44,315 bases of DNA, taken from positions 1 through 44,315 of the forward strand of contig NZ_JABJRC010000018.1 in the NCBI RefSeq assembly GCF_013131805.1, read 5' to 3'. How positions within the stretch are numbered: position 1 is the first letter of the stretch; each line of letters opens with the position of its first letter. The notes under the pieces were generated by a model that searched no databases, was not told where the DNA came from, and saw only the letters and a program-made list of their open reading frames with translations. Positions 8,741 through 17,443 of this stretch are shown here, piece by piece. Source of the stretch: Kribbella sandramycini. GTDB taxonomy: Bacteria > Actinomycetota > Actinomycetes > Propionibacteriales > Kribbellaceae. Position numbers and translations under genes: made by a program.

Positions 8741-9241
8741 ATGGCTTTGCCCGCCCTCTCGACGGTTGCGGCGATGGAAGTACGCATGGGCCTAGAGGTC
8801 GGCTCCCTCTCCGGAGCCGACCTCGCCCGTGCACAGACCTCCCTCGACGACGCGTCAACACTGATCCGCACCGTTGCCAAGCGCAATTGGGTCGACGCCG
8901 GCGGGTCGCTCGACGACGTCCCTGACGTGGTCGCCACGATCTGCACACGCGCCGCCATTCGCGACTACCGCAACCCGGACGGAGTCAGTAACGAGGCCCT
9001 CGGCCAAGGCGCGTACAGCTACACCTACGCCGAGGGCCAGTCGACCATCTACCTCACCGAGGACGAGGTCGACCTGATCCGCGAAGCCGCGAACGCTCCG
9101 GACCCCGAGAACCCCAACGCCTGGACCGGCACCGGCTCGATCCGAACGCCTGCCGCAACGGACAACCGCGACGGTCTTGCGACGTACGGCGGCTGGCCGG
9201 ACGACTGGGCGCACTGGGGCGGCTACCGGGGGCGCTGGTGA
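8741..9241 (+). CDS. Head-tail adaptor (gp6/gp15-like connector)
   Basis: 166 residues. Immediately after the capsid gene, beginning a run of four short overlapping genes that is the standard neck cassette. The N-terminal 90 residues are helical (LARAQTSLDDASTLIRTVAKRNW, VVATICTRAAIRDYRNPDGV), as in connector proteins that dock under the portal; the C-terminal tail is Trp/Gly-rich. ATG 8741 follows AAGGAGGG. Its stop overlaps the next GTG by four bases. Confidence 0.8.
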   Translation: MALPALSTVAAMEVRMGLEVGSLSGADLARAQTSLDDASTLIRTVAKRNWVDAGGSLDDVPDVVATICTRAAIRDYRNPDGVSNEALGQGAYSYTYAEGQSTIYLTEDEVDLIREAANAPDPENPNAWTGTGSIRTPAATDNRDGLATYGGWPDDWAHWGGYRGRW

Positions 9242-9510
9242 ACTTCCCCGACACCTGCGAGGTCCTGCGTCCGCAGGGCTCCGATGCCTACGGCAACGAC
9301 CTTGCCGACTTCTCTGACCCACTGGTCATCGAGCAGAAGTGCTTCCACGTGATCCAGGGCCGCCAGATCCTCATGCCCCGCTCGGCCGACATCCAGCAGG
9401 GCGACCGCGTCCGCATCGACGGTGAGACCTACGCAGCCGACGCCGACCCAATCCGTAGTCCGTCCGCGCTGAAGCTCTACATGCTGAAGCTGACCCGCCT
9501 GGAGGACTGA
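9238..9510 (+). CDS. Head closure / stopper protein
   Basis: 90 residues, beta-rich, with the QQGDRVRIDGETYAADADPI-type barrel segment expected of SPP1 gp16-like head-closure proteins. GTG start overlaps the previous stop, and its own stop overlaps the next ATG (TGATG). The assignment rests mainly on position, second in the neck cassette, and on size. Confidence 0.7.
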   Translation: MNFPDTCEVLRPQGSDAYGNDLADFSDPLVIEQKCFHVIQGRQILMPRSADIQQGDRVRIDGETYAADADPIRSPSALKLYMLKLTRLED

Positions 9511-9782
9511 TGGCCGCCAAGGTCAAGGTCAAGCTCAACCCCGCGGGCATGCAAGCCATGCTCAAAAGCCGGGGGATCGCCCAAGCGGTCCACGCCCGCG
9601 CCGAAGAGGTCGCCGCCCGCGCCCGCCAGGACGCCGCGATCGTCCGCCACGAGCTGCAAGACGCAGTCGACGTAGAAGACGTCATCACCGACAGGGCCGT
9701 CTCCATCGTCGCCATCGCGCACCCTGCCGGCCGTGGCATCGAGGGCAAACACTCCTCGCTGACCAAGGCGGTAACCGGGTGA
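9510..9782 (+). CDS. Neck / tail completion protein (HK97 gp10-like)
   Basis: 90 residues. A basic start (AAKVKVKLNPAGMQAMLKS) is followed by a helix (AQAVHARAEEVAARARQDAAI) and a beta region, ending in GRGIEGKHSSLTKAVTG. This is the pattern of the short HK97 gp10-like neck proteins that follow the stopper. Overlaps both neighbours. Family assignment is from layout plus composition. Confidence 0.7.
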   Translation: MAAKVKVKLNPAGMQAMLKSRGIAQAVHARAEEVAARARQDAAIVRHELQDAVDVEDVITDRAVSIVAIAHPAGRGIEGKHSSLTKAVTG

Positions 9783-10189
9783 CCCTCCGAGTCAAGTTCC
9801 CCGACCCTCGCAAGGTTGCCCTAGGCATCCTTCGTGCCGAGCCGACGAGCACGTACGGCGCCACCGTGAAGTTCGGCACCGTCTTCCCGGAGGAGCGCAA
9901 GCAGGCCGCGCAAGGACTCCCCTACGTCCGCGTATCCGTGGACTCTCGATCGGGCTTCTACCCGGTCACTGCCACCGCCGCACTCCGCGTGCAGGTCTGG
10001 GCCGCGTCCGAAGACAAAGCCCAGGACCTCGCCGAGCTCCTCAAAGCGGTGCTCCTGTCCAACCCCGGCGACGCGAACCAGCGCGGTTGCTCGGAGGGCG
10101 TCGGCCCTCTACCCGCGACGGACCCCGAGTCCGGCTCGCCCTTCGCCTACTTCACTGCCGCACTCCGCTTGCGGCCTACTCCCCTCTGA
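9779..10189 (+). CDS. Tail terminator protein
   Basis: 136 residues, GTG start overlapping the previous stop. Mixed alpha/beta protein (PYVRVSVDSRSGFYPVTATAALRVQVWAAS, EDKAQDLAELLKAVLLS) in the position of the lambda gpU-like terminator that caps the tail tube, directly before the major tail protein. The fold pattern, a beta sheet followed by the helix with AQDLAELLKA, supports it. Confidence 0.78.
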   Translation: MTLRVKFPDPRKVALGILRAEPTSTYGATVKFGTVFPEERKQAAQGLPYVRVSVDSRSGFYPVTATAALRVQVWAASEDKAQDLAELLKAVLLSNPGDANQRGCSEGVGPLPATDPESGSPFAYFTAALRLRPTPL

Positions 10190-10202
10190 GAGGTAACCCC
10201 GC

Positions 10203-10754
10203 ATGGCCGGAGACCCGACCAAGGTTGGCCTTTGGGTCAACGCAGACGTCTACATCGGCGCCGTCGGCGTGACGATGCCGACCGATACCGCAACCCCGCT
10301 CGACGCTGGCCTCAAGGCTGTCGGCCTGCTGTCCGGCGACGAGGGCTTCACCGAGTCCCGCGACGAAGAGTCGAACTCGTACTACGCGTGGGGCGGACTA
10401 CTCGTCCGGAAGCAGAAGTCGAAGCACGAGCGCAAGATCCGCTTCGTCTGCTTGGAGGACAACGCCACCACGTTCGGCCTCGTCAACCCGGGCTCGACCC
10501 GAGGTGCGGCCGATGTGGACGGCGACGTCACCTCGACCATCAAGGTCCCGACGACCTCGGAGCTAGCGATCGTCTTCGAGCTCCGCGACGGCGACAAGAT
10601 CAAGCGGCGCTGCGTCAAGCGCTGCACGGTCGACGAGGTCGCCGACATCACCGACTCCGAGTCGGACATGGCCGTCTACGACATCACCGTCGCCCTCTAC
10701 CCGGAGTCCGACGGGACGCTCTACACCGAGATCTCCAACGACGGCACCGTTTGA
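10203..10754 (+). CDS. Major tail tube protein
   Basis: 183 residues, beta-rich, beginning MAGDPTKVGLWVNADVYIGAVG with FTESRDEESNSYYAWGGLLVRKQKSKHERKIRFVCLE, typical of actinophage tail tube subunits, which stack as hexamers into the tail. It lies between the terminator and the tail chaperones, and is followed by a strong hairpin (10771-10808) that probably ends or attenuates the abundant head/tail-tube transcript. Confidence 0.92.
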   Translation: MAGDPTKVGLWVNADVYIGAVGVTMPTDTATPLDAGLKAVGLLSGDEGFTESRDEESNSYYAWGGLLVRKQKSKHERKIRFVCLEDNATTFGLVNPGSTRGAADVDGDVTSTIKVPTTSELAIVFELRDGDKIKRRCVKRCTVDEVADITDSESDMAVYDITVALYPESDGTLYTEISNDGTV

Positions 10755-10770
10755 TCCTCGGCCCCTGACC

Positions 10771-10808
10771 GGGAGCGGGCTGTACCTGCGCGGGTCCGGC
10801 CCGCTCCC
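10771..10808 (+). terminator. Strong hairpin after the major tail gene
   Basis: GGGAGCGGGC (10771-10780) pairs perfectly with GCCCGCTCCC (10799-10808), an 18-base loop between, followed by TTGCC. Fits a partial terminator that would set the ratio of tube protein to chaperones and tape measure. Confidence 0.75.
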
Positions 10809-10857
10809 TTGCCTCCAGCAACAACCTCGACCCGCGCCCTGAACAGGAGACCCGCGC

Positions 10858-11136
10858 ATGTCCCAGAACAACTCCAACCGCAACGCCGCCCGCGCCGCCG
10901 CGACCACCGGCAAGGTGACCTTCACCCACAAGGGCAAGACCTACACCATCGAGTCCGCCGAGCACTGGGACGTCGATGTCCTCCTGCTGTTCGAGCAGGG
11001 CAAGGTCATCAGCGCCGTGAACGCCGTACTCGGTGACCGGCAGTGGGACGTCATGAAGTCGACGGGCCGCAAGGCCGCCGACGTCGGCGAAATGATGGAG
11101 GCCATCGCCAAGGCCACCGGCATGCAGGGAAACTGA
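10858..11136 (+). CDS. Tail assembly chaperone, upstream frame (G-like)
   Basis: 92 residues. Position between the tail tube and the tape measure, the helical content, and the frameshift signal at its end identify the lambda gpG-like chaperone that coats the tape measure during tail assembly. ATG 10858 follows AACAGGAGACC. The last codons are CAG GGA AAC TGA: the heptamer GGGAAAC spans 11127-11133 in the exact X XXY YYZ register, one codon before the stop. Confidence 0.88.
   Translation: MSQNNSNRNAARAAATTGKVTFTHKGKTYTIESAEHWDVDVLLLFEQGKVISAVNAVLGDRQWDVMKSTGRKAADVGEMMEAIAKATGMQGN
11127..11133 (+). promoter_or_regulatory. -1 programmed frameshift slippery heptamer GGGAAAC
   Basis: Read in the upstream frame as G GGA AAC, followed at once by TGA (11134-11136). 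A -1 slip re-reads C11133 and continues CTG ACC GCC into the downstream frame, which is open to 11480. A small AGCGGA/TCCGCT hairpin lies 47 bases downstream, too far to be an obvious stimulator. Confidence 0.85.
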
Positions 11137-11480
11137 CCGCCCTCTGTGCTCTGATCCGGGACCACACACCGGCGCTCGAAGCGGACCTTCTCCGCTACTT
11201 CAGCATCGACCTCCTCGACCTCTGGCGGGGAGGTCTTTCGTTGCGCCGCCTGTCCGTCCTGGTCGACGCCCTCCCCCGCGAGTCCGCGACAGCCCGTGCC
11301 ATGCACGGCGAGCTCGCGGACTGGAGCACAGAGGCGGTCCTTCTCGCTGACGTCTGGTCAGCCCTCACCGGCGAGCGTCACCCCGCGCTCCCCAAGAAGT
11401 CCACACGGCGCCCCGACGCCGATCAAGCCCGCGCCGCCCTCATGGCTCAACGCGCCCGTCTCCAAGAGGACCCACAGTGA
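11133..11480 (+). CDS. Tail assembly chaperone, -1 frameshift extension (GT-like)
   Basis: Reached only by the -1 slip at 11127-11133. It adds 115 residues (LTALCALIRDH ... LMAQRARLQEDPQ) to the 92-residue upstream protein, giving a 207-residue fusion equivalent to lambda gpGT. The extension has no good start codon of its own and is coherent, helical and acidic/basic patterned from CTG 11133 onward; upstream of the slip this frame reads as low-complexity Arg-rich translation. Its stop overlaps the GTG of the tape measure by four bases. Confidence 0.85.
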   Translation: MTALCALIRDHTPALEADLLRYFSIDLLDLWRGGLSLRRLSVLVDALPRESATARAMHGELADWSTEAVLLADVWSALTGERHPALPKKSTRRPDADQARAALMAQRARLQEDPQ

Positions 11481-14122
11481 CCAGTGTTGGTGACGTCGGC
11501 TACGCGACCATGCCCGTTATCCCTACCGCCAAGGGATTCGGCGCCGCGCTCGCGAAGGAGATCGGCCCACACCTCGGCGTCTCCGCCAAGGAGGAGGGCG
11601 AGAAGTACTCCAAGAACTTCTCCTCCAGCATCACAAGCAAGCTCGGCACGCTCCTCAAGGCGGGTGGCGTCCTCGCCGGCGCCGCCCTCGTCGGCGGTCT
11701 GATCACCGCTGCAGGACAGGCCGACGTCGGCGCCGACATGCAAGCCTCCCTCGGCCTCGACACGAGCACCTCATCGAAGTTCGGTGCCGCTGCAGGCCTT
11801 GCCTACAAGCAGAACTACGGCGAGTCGGTCGCGCAGGTCGGCGACACCATCAAGGCCGCGTTCCAGAACGGCATCGTCGCCGCGACGGACTCCAAGGACG
11901 CAATCGCCGGAGTCGTCGCACAGATCGAGACCTACTCCAAGATCTCGGGCACCGAGGCCGTCGAGTCGACCCGCGCGGTCGCACAGATGATCAAGACGGG
12001 CCTTGCCAAGAACGCCACCGAGGCCTTCGACCTTCTCACCCGCGGCCAGCAGCTCGGCATCAACAAGTCCGAAGACCTTCTCGACACCTTCAACGAGTAC
12101 GGCGTCCAGCTGAAGAAGCTGGGCATCAGCGGCCCACAGGCCCTCGGCCTCATGAATCAGGCCATCCGCGCCGGTGCGCGCGACAGCGACATCGCAGCCG
12201 ACGCCCTCAAGGAATTCGCGATCCGCGCGGTCGACGGCTCGGCCTCGTCAGCTGCAGGCTTCAAGGCCCTTGGTCTGAACGCCAAGCAGATGACCGAGAC
12301 CTTCGCCAAGGGTGGCCCGGCCGCCAACGCCGCGCTGCAGCTCGTCTTCGACCGGCTCAAGTCCATCAAGGACCCGGCCGCCCAGTCCGCCGCCGCCGTC
12401 AACCTCTTCGGCACGCAGGCTGAGGACCTCGGTCAGGCCCTCCTCGCGATGGACCCGAAGACCGCAGCGCAGGGTCTCGGCCAGCTCGCCGGCGCGACAG
12501 ACCGTGCGAACAAGGCGCTGGGCTCCACACCCACCGCGCAGATCGAGGCCTTCACCCGCACCCTCAAGCAGGGCTTCGTCGAGATCCTCGGCGGACAGGT
12601 GCTCCCGGCCATCACGACAGCTGCCGGCGACTTCAAGTCGAAATTCGGCCCCGCGATCGCCGACGCAGGCGCCAAGCTCAAGAACGCCATCCCCTCGCTC
12701 ACGGGTCTGGCCGCCCTCATCGTCACACAGGTCGTACCGGGCCTCGCGGCTGCGGTCGCCGTACTCGGCAACTTCGGTGGCTTCCTGGCCAAGCACGCCA
12801 CCACCGCAAAGGTCTTCGGAATCGCGATCGCCACGATCGCCGCCGGACTCGCGGTCTACAAGGTCTCGATGGCGGCCGTCACCGCAGGCACCGCGCTCTG
12901 GTCGAACGCAACCAAGGCCTACGCCGCCGCTCAGTGGCTCATGAACTCGGCCCTGTTCGCCAGTCCACTCACGTGGATCGTGCTTGCCATCGTCGCGGTT
13001 GTCGCCGTGATCGTGCTGATCGCCACCAAGACCACTTGGTTCCAGACGATCTGGTCGAAGGCGTGGGGCGGCATCAAGGCAGCAGCCGGCGCCGTCGTCA
13101 ACTTCTTCAAGGGCACCGTCGTGCCTGGCTTCACCGCAGCGTGGAACGTTGCCGCCAGCATCGTCTCGGCAGTCGTCGGAGCGATCGTCGGCTACATCCG
13201 GGGCCTCGTTGGCACCGTCGCTGCGGTCCTCGGTGCGCTGTACTCCGCGTGGCAGGCGATCTGGTCCCGCTTCGAGCCCGTCATTCGGGCCGTCTGGGGC
13301 CTCGTCTCGGCGGTCATCGGCCTTGCCATCAAGGCGATCCTCTTCGTCGTCGGCTCCCAGCTGAAAGCGATCTTCGCCGTGTGGAGCGCGGTGTGGAACG
13401 CAGTCTCCAAGGTCGTCTCGATCGTCGTAGGCAACGTCGTCAAGACCTTCACCTCGGCCCTCGCCACCACGCGCACCATCTGGAATGCGATCGGCAATGC
13501 GATCTCCGTCGTCGCTCACGCGATCTGGGGCAAGATCTCCGGCCCCATCAACACCGTGAAGTCCGGAGTCTCCTCCGCCTTCAACGCGGCGAAGACAGCT
13601 GCTGTCGGCGCCTTCAACTCGATGTATGACGCCGTCAGCGGAGTCGTCTCCAAGCTCGTCTCCAAGGTCACCGGCATCCTCGGCACGATCAAGAACGCCT
13701 TCGCCGGCGCCGGGCGCATCCTCTGGGACGCCGGAACGAGCATCATCCAAGGCCTCCTCGACGGAATCACCTCCAAGATCCACACCGTCACGGACAAGCT
13801 CAAGGAGCTCACCGACCTGATCCCCAAGGTCAAGGGTCCGATCCAGCGAGACCGCAAGCTGCTAACCCCCGCAGGCGCCGCGATCATCGACAGCCTCGTC
13901 GCAGGCTTCGCCTCGCGCTTTCCCTCGGTCTTCTCGTCCCTCGGCGGACTGACCAACAACATCGCCAACCTGCCAATCCGCCCCGCCTCCGCGTCCGGCC
14001 CTGTGCCCATGGCCGCGCTAGGTGCTGCAGGCAACGGACCGGTCATCAACGTCCACGGCGACAACGACCCCGAGGCAACCGCTCGCATCGTCGGCCGGAA
14101 GCTCGCCAACCAAGGAGTCTGA
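11477..14122 (+). CDS. Tail tape measure protein
   Basis: 881 residues, the longest structural protein. It sets tail length and helps eject DNA; at about 1.5 angstrom per residue this predicts a tail near 130 nm. Starts GTG 11477 with VGDVGYATMPVIPTAKGFGAALAKEI, the common actinophage tape-measure opening. The middle (about 400-600) has several hydrophobic helices (LTWIVLAIVAVVAVIVLIA, AIVGYIRGLVGTVAAVLG) of the kind thought to insert in the membrane. A repeated Trp-helix pattern (WSAVWNAVSKVV, TRTIWNAIGNAIS) follows. No lytic domain is evident. Confidence 0.95.
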   Translation: MTSVGDVGYATMPVIPTAKGFGAALAKEIGPHLGVSAKEEGEKYSKNFSSSITSKLGTLLKAGGVLAGAALVGGLITAAGQADVGADMQASLGLDTSTSSKFGAAAGLAYKQNYGESVAQVGDTIKAAFQNGIVAATDSKDAIAGVVAQIETYSKISGTEAVESTRAVAQMIKTGLAKNATEAFDLLTRGQQLGINKSEDLLDTFNEYGVQLKKLGISGPQALGLMNQAIRAGARDSDIAADALKEFAIRAVDGSASSAAGFKALGLNAKQMTETFAKGGPAANAALQLVFDRLKSIKDPAAQSAAAVNLFGTQAEDLGQALLAMDPKTAAQGLGQLAGATDRANKALGSTPTAQIEAFTRTLKQGFVEILGGQVLPAITTAAGDFKSKFGPAIADAGAKLKNAIPSLTGLAALIVTQVVPGLAAAVAVLGNFGGFLAKHATTAKVFGIAIATIAAGLAVYKVSMAAVTAGTALWSNATKAYAAAQWLMNSALFASPLTWIVLAIVAVVAVIVLIATKTTWFQTIWSKAWGGIKAAAGAVVNFFKGTVVPGFTAAWNVAASIVSAVVGAIVGYIRGLVGTVAAVLGALYSAWQAIWSRFEPVIRAVWGLVSAVIGLAIKAILFVVGSQLKAIFAVWSAVWNAVSKVVSIVVGNVVKTFTSALATTRTIWNAIGNAISVVAHAIWGKISGPINTVKSGVSSAFNAAKTAAVGAFNSMYDAVSGVVSKLVSKVTGILGTIKNAFAGAGRILWDAGTSIIQGLLDGITSKIHTVTDKLKELTDLIPKVKGPIQRDRKLLTPAGAAIIDSLVAGFASRFPSVFSSLGGLTNNIANLPIRPASASGPVPMAALGAAGNGPVINVHGDNDPEATARIVGRKLANQGV

Positions 14123-14123
14123 C

Positions 14124-14969
14124 GTGATCCTCTCGAAGTACCGCGTCGGCATCGGCGGCTTGATCCTCGGTGAGTACGACGAGGAAACCGGGGCTTCCTG
14201 GATCGTCGAGGACCTCGACGGCTGGCAGCGCTCCACCTCCACAGGCACGACCACGCCACGCTCCGCAGCCCGCGGGGCCTGGCGTAGTCGCGCCTTCCAA
14301 GCCGCGAAGGGCTACACCCTGAAGGGCGTCGTCCACAGCGCCGCCGGCAACGCGCCGGACCTGATCGACCAGCTCCTCGCGGCGATCCCGCTCGACGTCC
14401 CGGAACTGATGACCGTCTACGGCGTCCACTCCGGCGACGACCGCATCACCTACGTCCGTCAAGAGGGCGACGCAGACCCGAAGATTGTCACTCCCGAGCT
14501 GGCGACCTTCTCGATCGGTCTCGTGGCCCCCGACCCGCTGACGTATTCGGCAACGCAGCACGTGGAGAGCGCGGGTCTGCCAGTCACCACCGGCGGCCTG
14601 TCGGTTCCATTCACGGTCCCGTTCTCCGTCAACGCGGTCACCGTCTCCGGAGTAGTTGCCGTTGACAACGTCGGCAAGGCCGCCGTCGCACCCCGGGTCA
14701 TCTTCTACGGCCCGGTCGAGCGGCCGAAGATCACGCATCTCGGCACAGGCGAATCCCTTCAGCTGAACATGGATCTCGCATCCGGCGAGTGGTTGGACCT
14801 CGACCTGGATCGACACACAGCCATGTTGAACGGCGTCTCTTCCCGTCGTGGCTACGTCTCCGGCCAGTGGTTCGAACTTGCCCCGGGCAACAACCTCCTT
14901 GCCTTCAACTCCCCCACCTACTCCGCCGGCGCCGAAGCGCAAATCGTTTGGCGCGACGCCTGGAAGTGA
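14124..14969 (+). CDS. Distal tail protein (Dit-like)
   Basis: 281 residues. Follows the tape measure by one base, GTG start at 14124 after AAGGAG (14113-14118). N-terminal galectin-like beta domain pattern (YRVGIGGLILGEYDEETGASWIVEDLDGW), a central EVDRITYVRQEG...ATFSIGLVAPDPLTYSA stretch, and a C-terminal beta domain (GEWLDLDLDRHTAMLNGVSSRRGYVSGQWFELAPGNN) match siphovirus tail components that form the ring joining tube and tip. Confidence 0.85.
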   Translation: MILSKYRVGIGGLILGEYDEETGASWIVEDLDGWQRSTSTGTTTPRSAARGAWRSRAFQAAKGYTLKGVVHSAAGNAPDLIDQLLAAIPLDVPELMTVYGVHSGDDRITYVRQEGDADPKIVTPELATFSIGLVAPDPLTYSATQHVESAGLPVTTGGLSVPFTVPFSVNAVTVSGVVAVDNVGKAAVAPRVIFYGPVERPKITHLGTGESLQLNMDLASGEWLDLDLDRHTAMLNGVSSRRGYVSGQWFELAPGNNLLAFNSPTYSAGAEAQIVWRDAWK

Positions 14970-14976
14970 GAACTCA

Positions 14977-16260
14977 ATGACTGTCGGTACCCCGGCATGG
15001 CTGAACGCCTCCGCAGGCGACCCCACCTACGACGCCGCCGAGCTCCGCGCCATCGACACGATGTACGCCACCTACGACGGCAACAACCTCGGCGCCCGCC
15101 CTGGCGTCCGGCCCGGCGGTAACGCCGCCGTCCTATCCACCTCCTCCATGACGTGGACCGTCCAGCCCGGCATCGTCTCCGTAAGCGGTGTGTCCGCAGG
15201 CGCGTTCGGCGAGTACCGCGTGCCGATCCTCACAGCCGAGACCGGCGCCATCACCGCGCGAGACGCCACCTTCGACCGCAAGGACATCGTGTTCGTCCGC
15301 GTCTACGACGCCGACAACGGGGACGCGACGCGAGAGGCCAAGGTCGAGTACCTCGCCGGTACGCCGTCCTCCACTCCGTCGGCTCCGACGATGCCCGGCA
15401 AGTCCGTCCTCCTCGGCACCATCACCGTTCCGAAGGCAACGCCAGGCAACGCCCTGACCGTCGCCCTTCCCACCAACCGCTTCACGGTCGCCGCCGGCGC
15501 GGTGCTGCCCTGCGACACGCGCCCATCCGCCCCGTATGCCGGACAGGTCATCTTCAACCTGTCGTCCGGCGCGATGGAGTTCTACAGCGGCTCGGCATGG
15601 GTGACCTTCTCGGTCGCTGCGCCTGTCACCCAGATCTTCACCGCGAACGGCACGTGGGTTAAGCCCGCTGGCGCCAAGTGGGTAGAAGTCGAGGTCATCG
15701 GAGCTGGCGGCTCCGGCGGCGGCTCCAAGACGAGCGCCGCAGGCAACCACTCCCAAGGCGGAGGCGGCGGCGCGGGCGGCTGGTCCTGGAAGCGCTTCGA
15801 CGCCTCGGCCCTCGCTGCCTCCGTCGCCGTCACGGTTGGCACCGGCGGCGCTGCCGTGTCTGGTGCCGACGGTAACCCGGGCGGCGCATCGTCCTTCGCC
15901 CACACAACCCCTGTTGCCGCGAACGGCGGCGGCGGTGGGATCAGCTCCAACACCTCCTCGGCGGCATTCGGCGTCGCGGGTGGTGGCGGCGGCACGGCTT
16001 CCGGCGGCGACATGTCCGTCACCGGTGGCGGCGGTGGCGGCGGCTTCGGCTCCACCTCCTTCGGCATGTCCGGCGCTGGTGGCAACGGCTACTACGGCGG
16101 CGGCGGTGCGGGCGTCGGCTCGGCGTCGGCTGGCTCCTCGACAGGCGTAGCCGGTGGCGCATACGGCGCTGGCGGGTCGGGTGCCTACTCCAACGCCACA
16201 ACGGGTGCCGCGAGCGGCGCCGGCGCCAACGGCCGCGTCATCGTGACCACCTACTTCTGA
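14977..16260 (+). CDS. Tail tip / receptor-binding protein with glycine-rich C-terminus
   Basis: 427 residues. The first 190 residues look like a baseplate/tail-tip domain seen in actinophages (AAELRAIDTMYATYDGNNLGARPGVRPGG, then VQPGIVSVSG). Residues about 210-245 carry FTANGTWVKPAGAKWVEVEVIGAGG, the signature opening of the glycine-rich adhesin domain found at tips of many phage fibres. The last 190 residues are about half Gly/Ala/Ser with many runs of four to six glycines, as in polyglycine-helix adhesins. ATG 14977, with a weak AACTCA leader, lies 5 bases past the Dit stop. Confidence 0.82.
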   Translation: MTVGTPAWLNASAGDPTYDAAELRAIDTMYATYDGNNLGARPGVRPGGNAAVLSTSSMTWTVQPGIVSVSGVSAGAFGEYRVPILTAETGAITARDATFDRKDIVFVRVYDADNGDATREAKVEYLAGTPSSTPSAPTMPGKSVLLGTITVPKATPGNALTVALPTNRFTVAAGAVLPCDTRPSAPYAGQVIFNLSSGAMEFYSGSAWVTFSVAAPVTQIFTANGTWVKPAGAKWVEVEVIGAGGSGGGSKTSAAGNHSQGGGGGAGGWSWKRFDASALAASVAVTVGTGGAAVSGADGNPGGASSFAHTTPVAANGGGGGISSNTSSAAFGVAGGGGGTASGGDMSVTGGGGGGGFGSTSFGMSGAGGNGYYGGGGAGVGSASAGSSTGVAGGAYGAGGSGAYSNATTGAASGAGANGRVIVTTYF

Positions 16261-16276
16261 TCGGGAGCCGCCTCGC

Positions 16277-17443
16277 ATGGCCGAGCGAAACCGCATGCTC
16301 ATGGCAACGACTCGCCCAGTCCCCGCACCGGCCGAGTTGGCCTCCACCCCGACCTACACCTGGTACGGCTGCGACCTGAAGACCGGCAAGATCGTCGAGG
16401 AGATCCCGTTCGAGCCCGGCGGCTCGCTGCAACGCATCCTCGGGGCGTACTCGTCGCTCCAGGGTGCGTTCCCCGTCGCGGATGCTGCAGGCGACTGGAA
16501 GTCAGCCACCGACCCGGGCCGCACGATGCTCGTCTGCGTCCGCGACGACGACGAGATGCCCCTGTGGGCGGGGATCGTCATCGGCCGCTCCGGCGGCAGT
16601 GACGAGTACATCTCCCTGTCGCTCGTCACGCTGGAGGGCTACTACGACCGTCGCTTCGTCAAGGACCGCGTCGAGACCCACCGCGCCGGGCAACAGATCG
16701 CCGTCGACCTCGTCTTCGACGCCGACAACGTCGAGGGCATCGGCATGACGTTCCCCACGTTCTTCAACTCGGCGCCGTACCACGACCGCACCTACTCGGC
16801 CGATTCCGACCAGACCGTCTATTCCCAGCTCACTGAGCTCATGGGCGTCGAGGACGGACCCGAGTGGACCATCGACGTCATTTGGTCGGACGCCACCAAG
16901 ACGGCCTTCACCAAGCGCTTCTTGGTCGACCTCTCCATCGGCAACAACTTCGACACCGGCGACAAGTCCGTCAACGCGATCTTCGACTACCCGGGCTGCA
17001 TCCGCTCGTACGAGCTGAAGGAGGACTACTCCAGCTCGAAGAGTGCGACCCACGTCGAGATCTTCGGCGACGGAGAAGGCGAGACCCGCCCCTCCGGCAC
17101 GCCGGGCCGCGCGGAGGCCCTCATCGCCGCCGGCTGGCCGCGCTACGAGTACCGCCGAACCATCTCCGGCGCGACACAGGCCTCCACTCTCACCGCCCAC
17201 GCCAAGGAGCTCGTCGCCTGGATGGGTAGCGGCGCTCAGATCTACACCGTCGAGGCCAACGCCGCCACTGCCCCGAAGCTCGGCGCCGACTGGATGCTCG
17301 GCGCCTACGTCGGCGTCCAGATCGCCGAGTCTCCGCGCCACCCGGACGGCGTCGACATCCTCGCCCGCGCCATCGGCTGGGAGCTCGACACCGTCAACGG
17401 CACCGTCACCCCACTACTCGAAGAGGAAGACGCCGACGCATGA
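16277..17443 (+). CDS. Tail tip hub protein (ReqiPepy6 gp37-like)
   Basis: 388 residues. Resembles the minor tail family with YTWYGCDLKTGKIVEEIPFE near the start, then LVCVRDDDEMPLWAGIVIGRSGG and SLVTLEGYYDRRFV, the barrel-like segments of baseplate hub proteins that plug the tail tip. The C-terminus has GWELDTVNGTVTPLLEEED. ATG 16277 after GGGAGCC. It overlaps the next gene by four bases. Confidence 0.8.
   Translation: MAERNRMLMATTRPVPAPAELASTPTYTWYGCDLKTGKIVEEIPFEPGGSLQRILGAYSSLQGAFPVADAAGDWKSATDPGRTMLVCVRDDDEMPLWAGIVIGRSGGSDEYISLSLVTLEGYYDRRFVKDRVETHRAGQQIAVDLVFDADNVEGIGMTFPTFFNSAPYHDRTYSADSDQTVYSQLTELMGVEDGPEWTIDVIWSDATKTAFTKRFLVDLSIGNNFDTGDKSVNAIFDYPGCIRSYELKEDYSSSKSATHVEIFGDGEGETRPSGTPGRAEALIAAGWPRYEYRRTISGATQASTLTAHAKELVAWMGSGAQIYTVEANAATAPKLGADWMLGAYVGVQIAESPRHPDGVDILARAIGWELDTVNGTVTPLLEEEDADA

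Noticed and set aside
11180..11196. AGCGGA/TCCGCT hairpin as frameshift stimulator
   Set aside because: It lies 47 bases from the slippery site, well beyond the usual 5-10 base spacing.
12248..13783. Long minus-strand open frame (511 codons) opposite the tape measure gene, and similar ones at 4814-6361 and 7088-8575
   Set aside because: Shadow frames caused by high-GC codon bias; low-complexity translations, no ribosome-binding sites, fully opposite confident structural genes.
15260..15287. GAGACG-N16-GGACAT inside the tail tip gene
   Set aside because: Only four of six bases match the upstream hexamer, it lies mid-gene with no gene start nearby, and the flanking YTCAC is missing.
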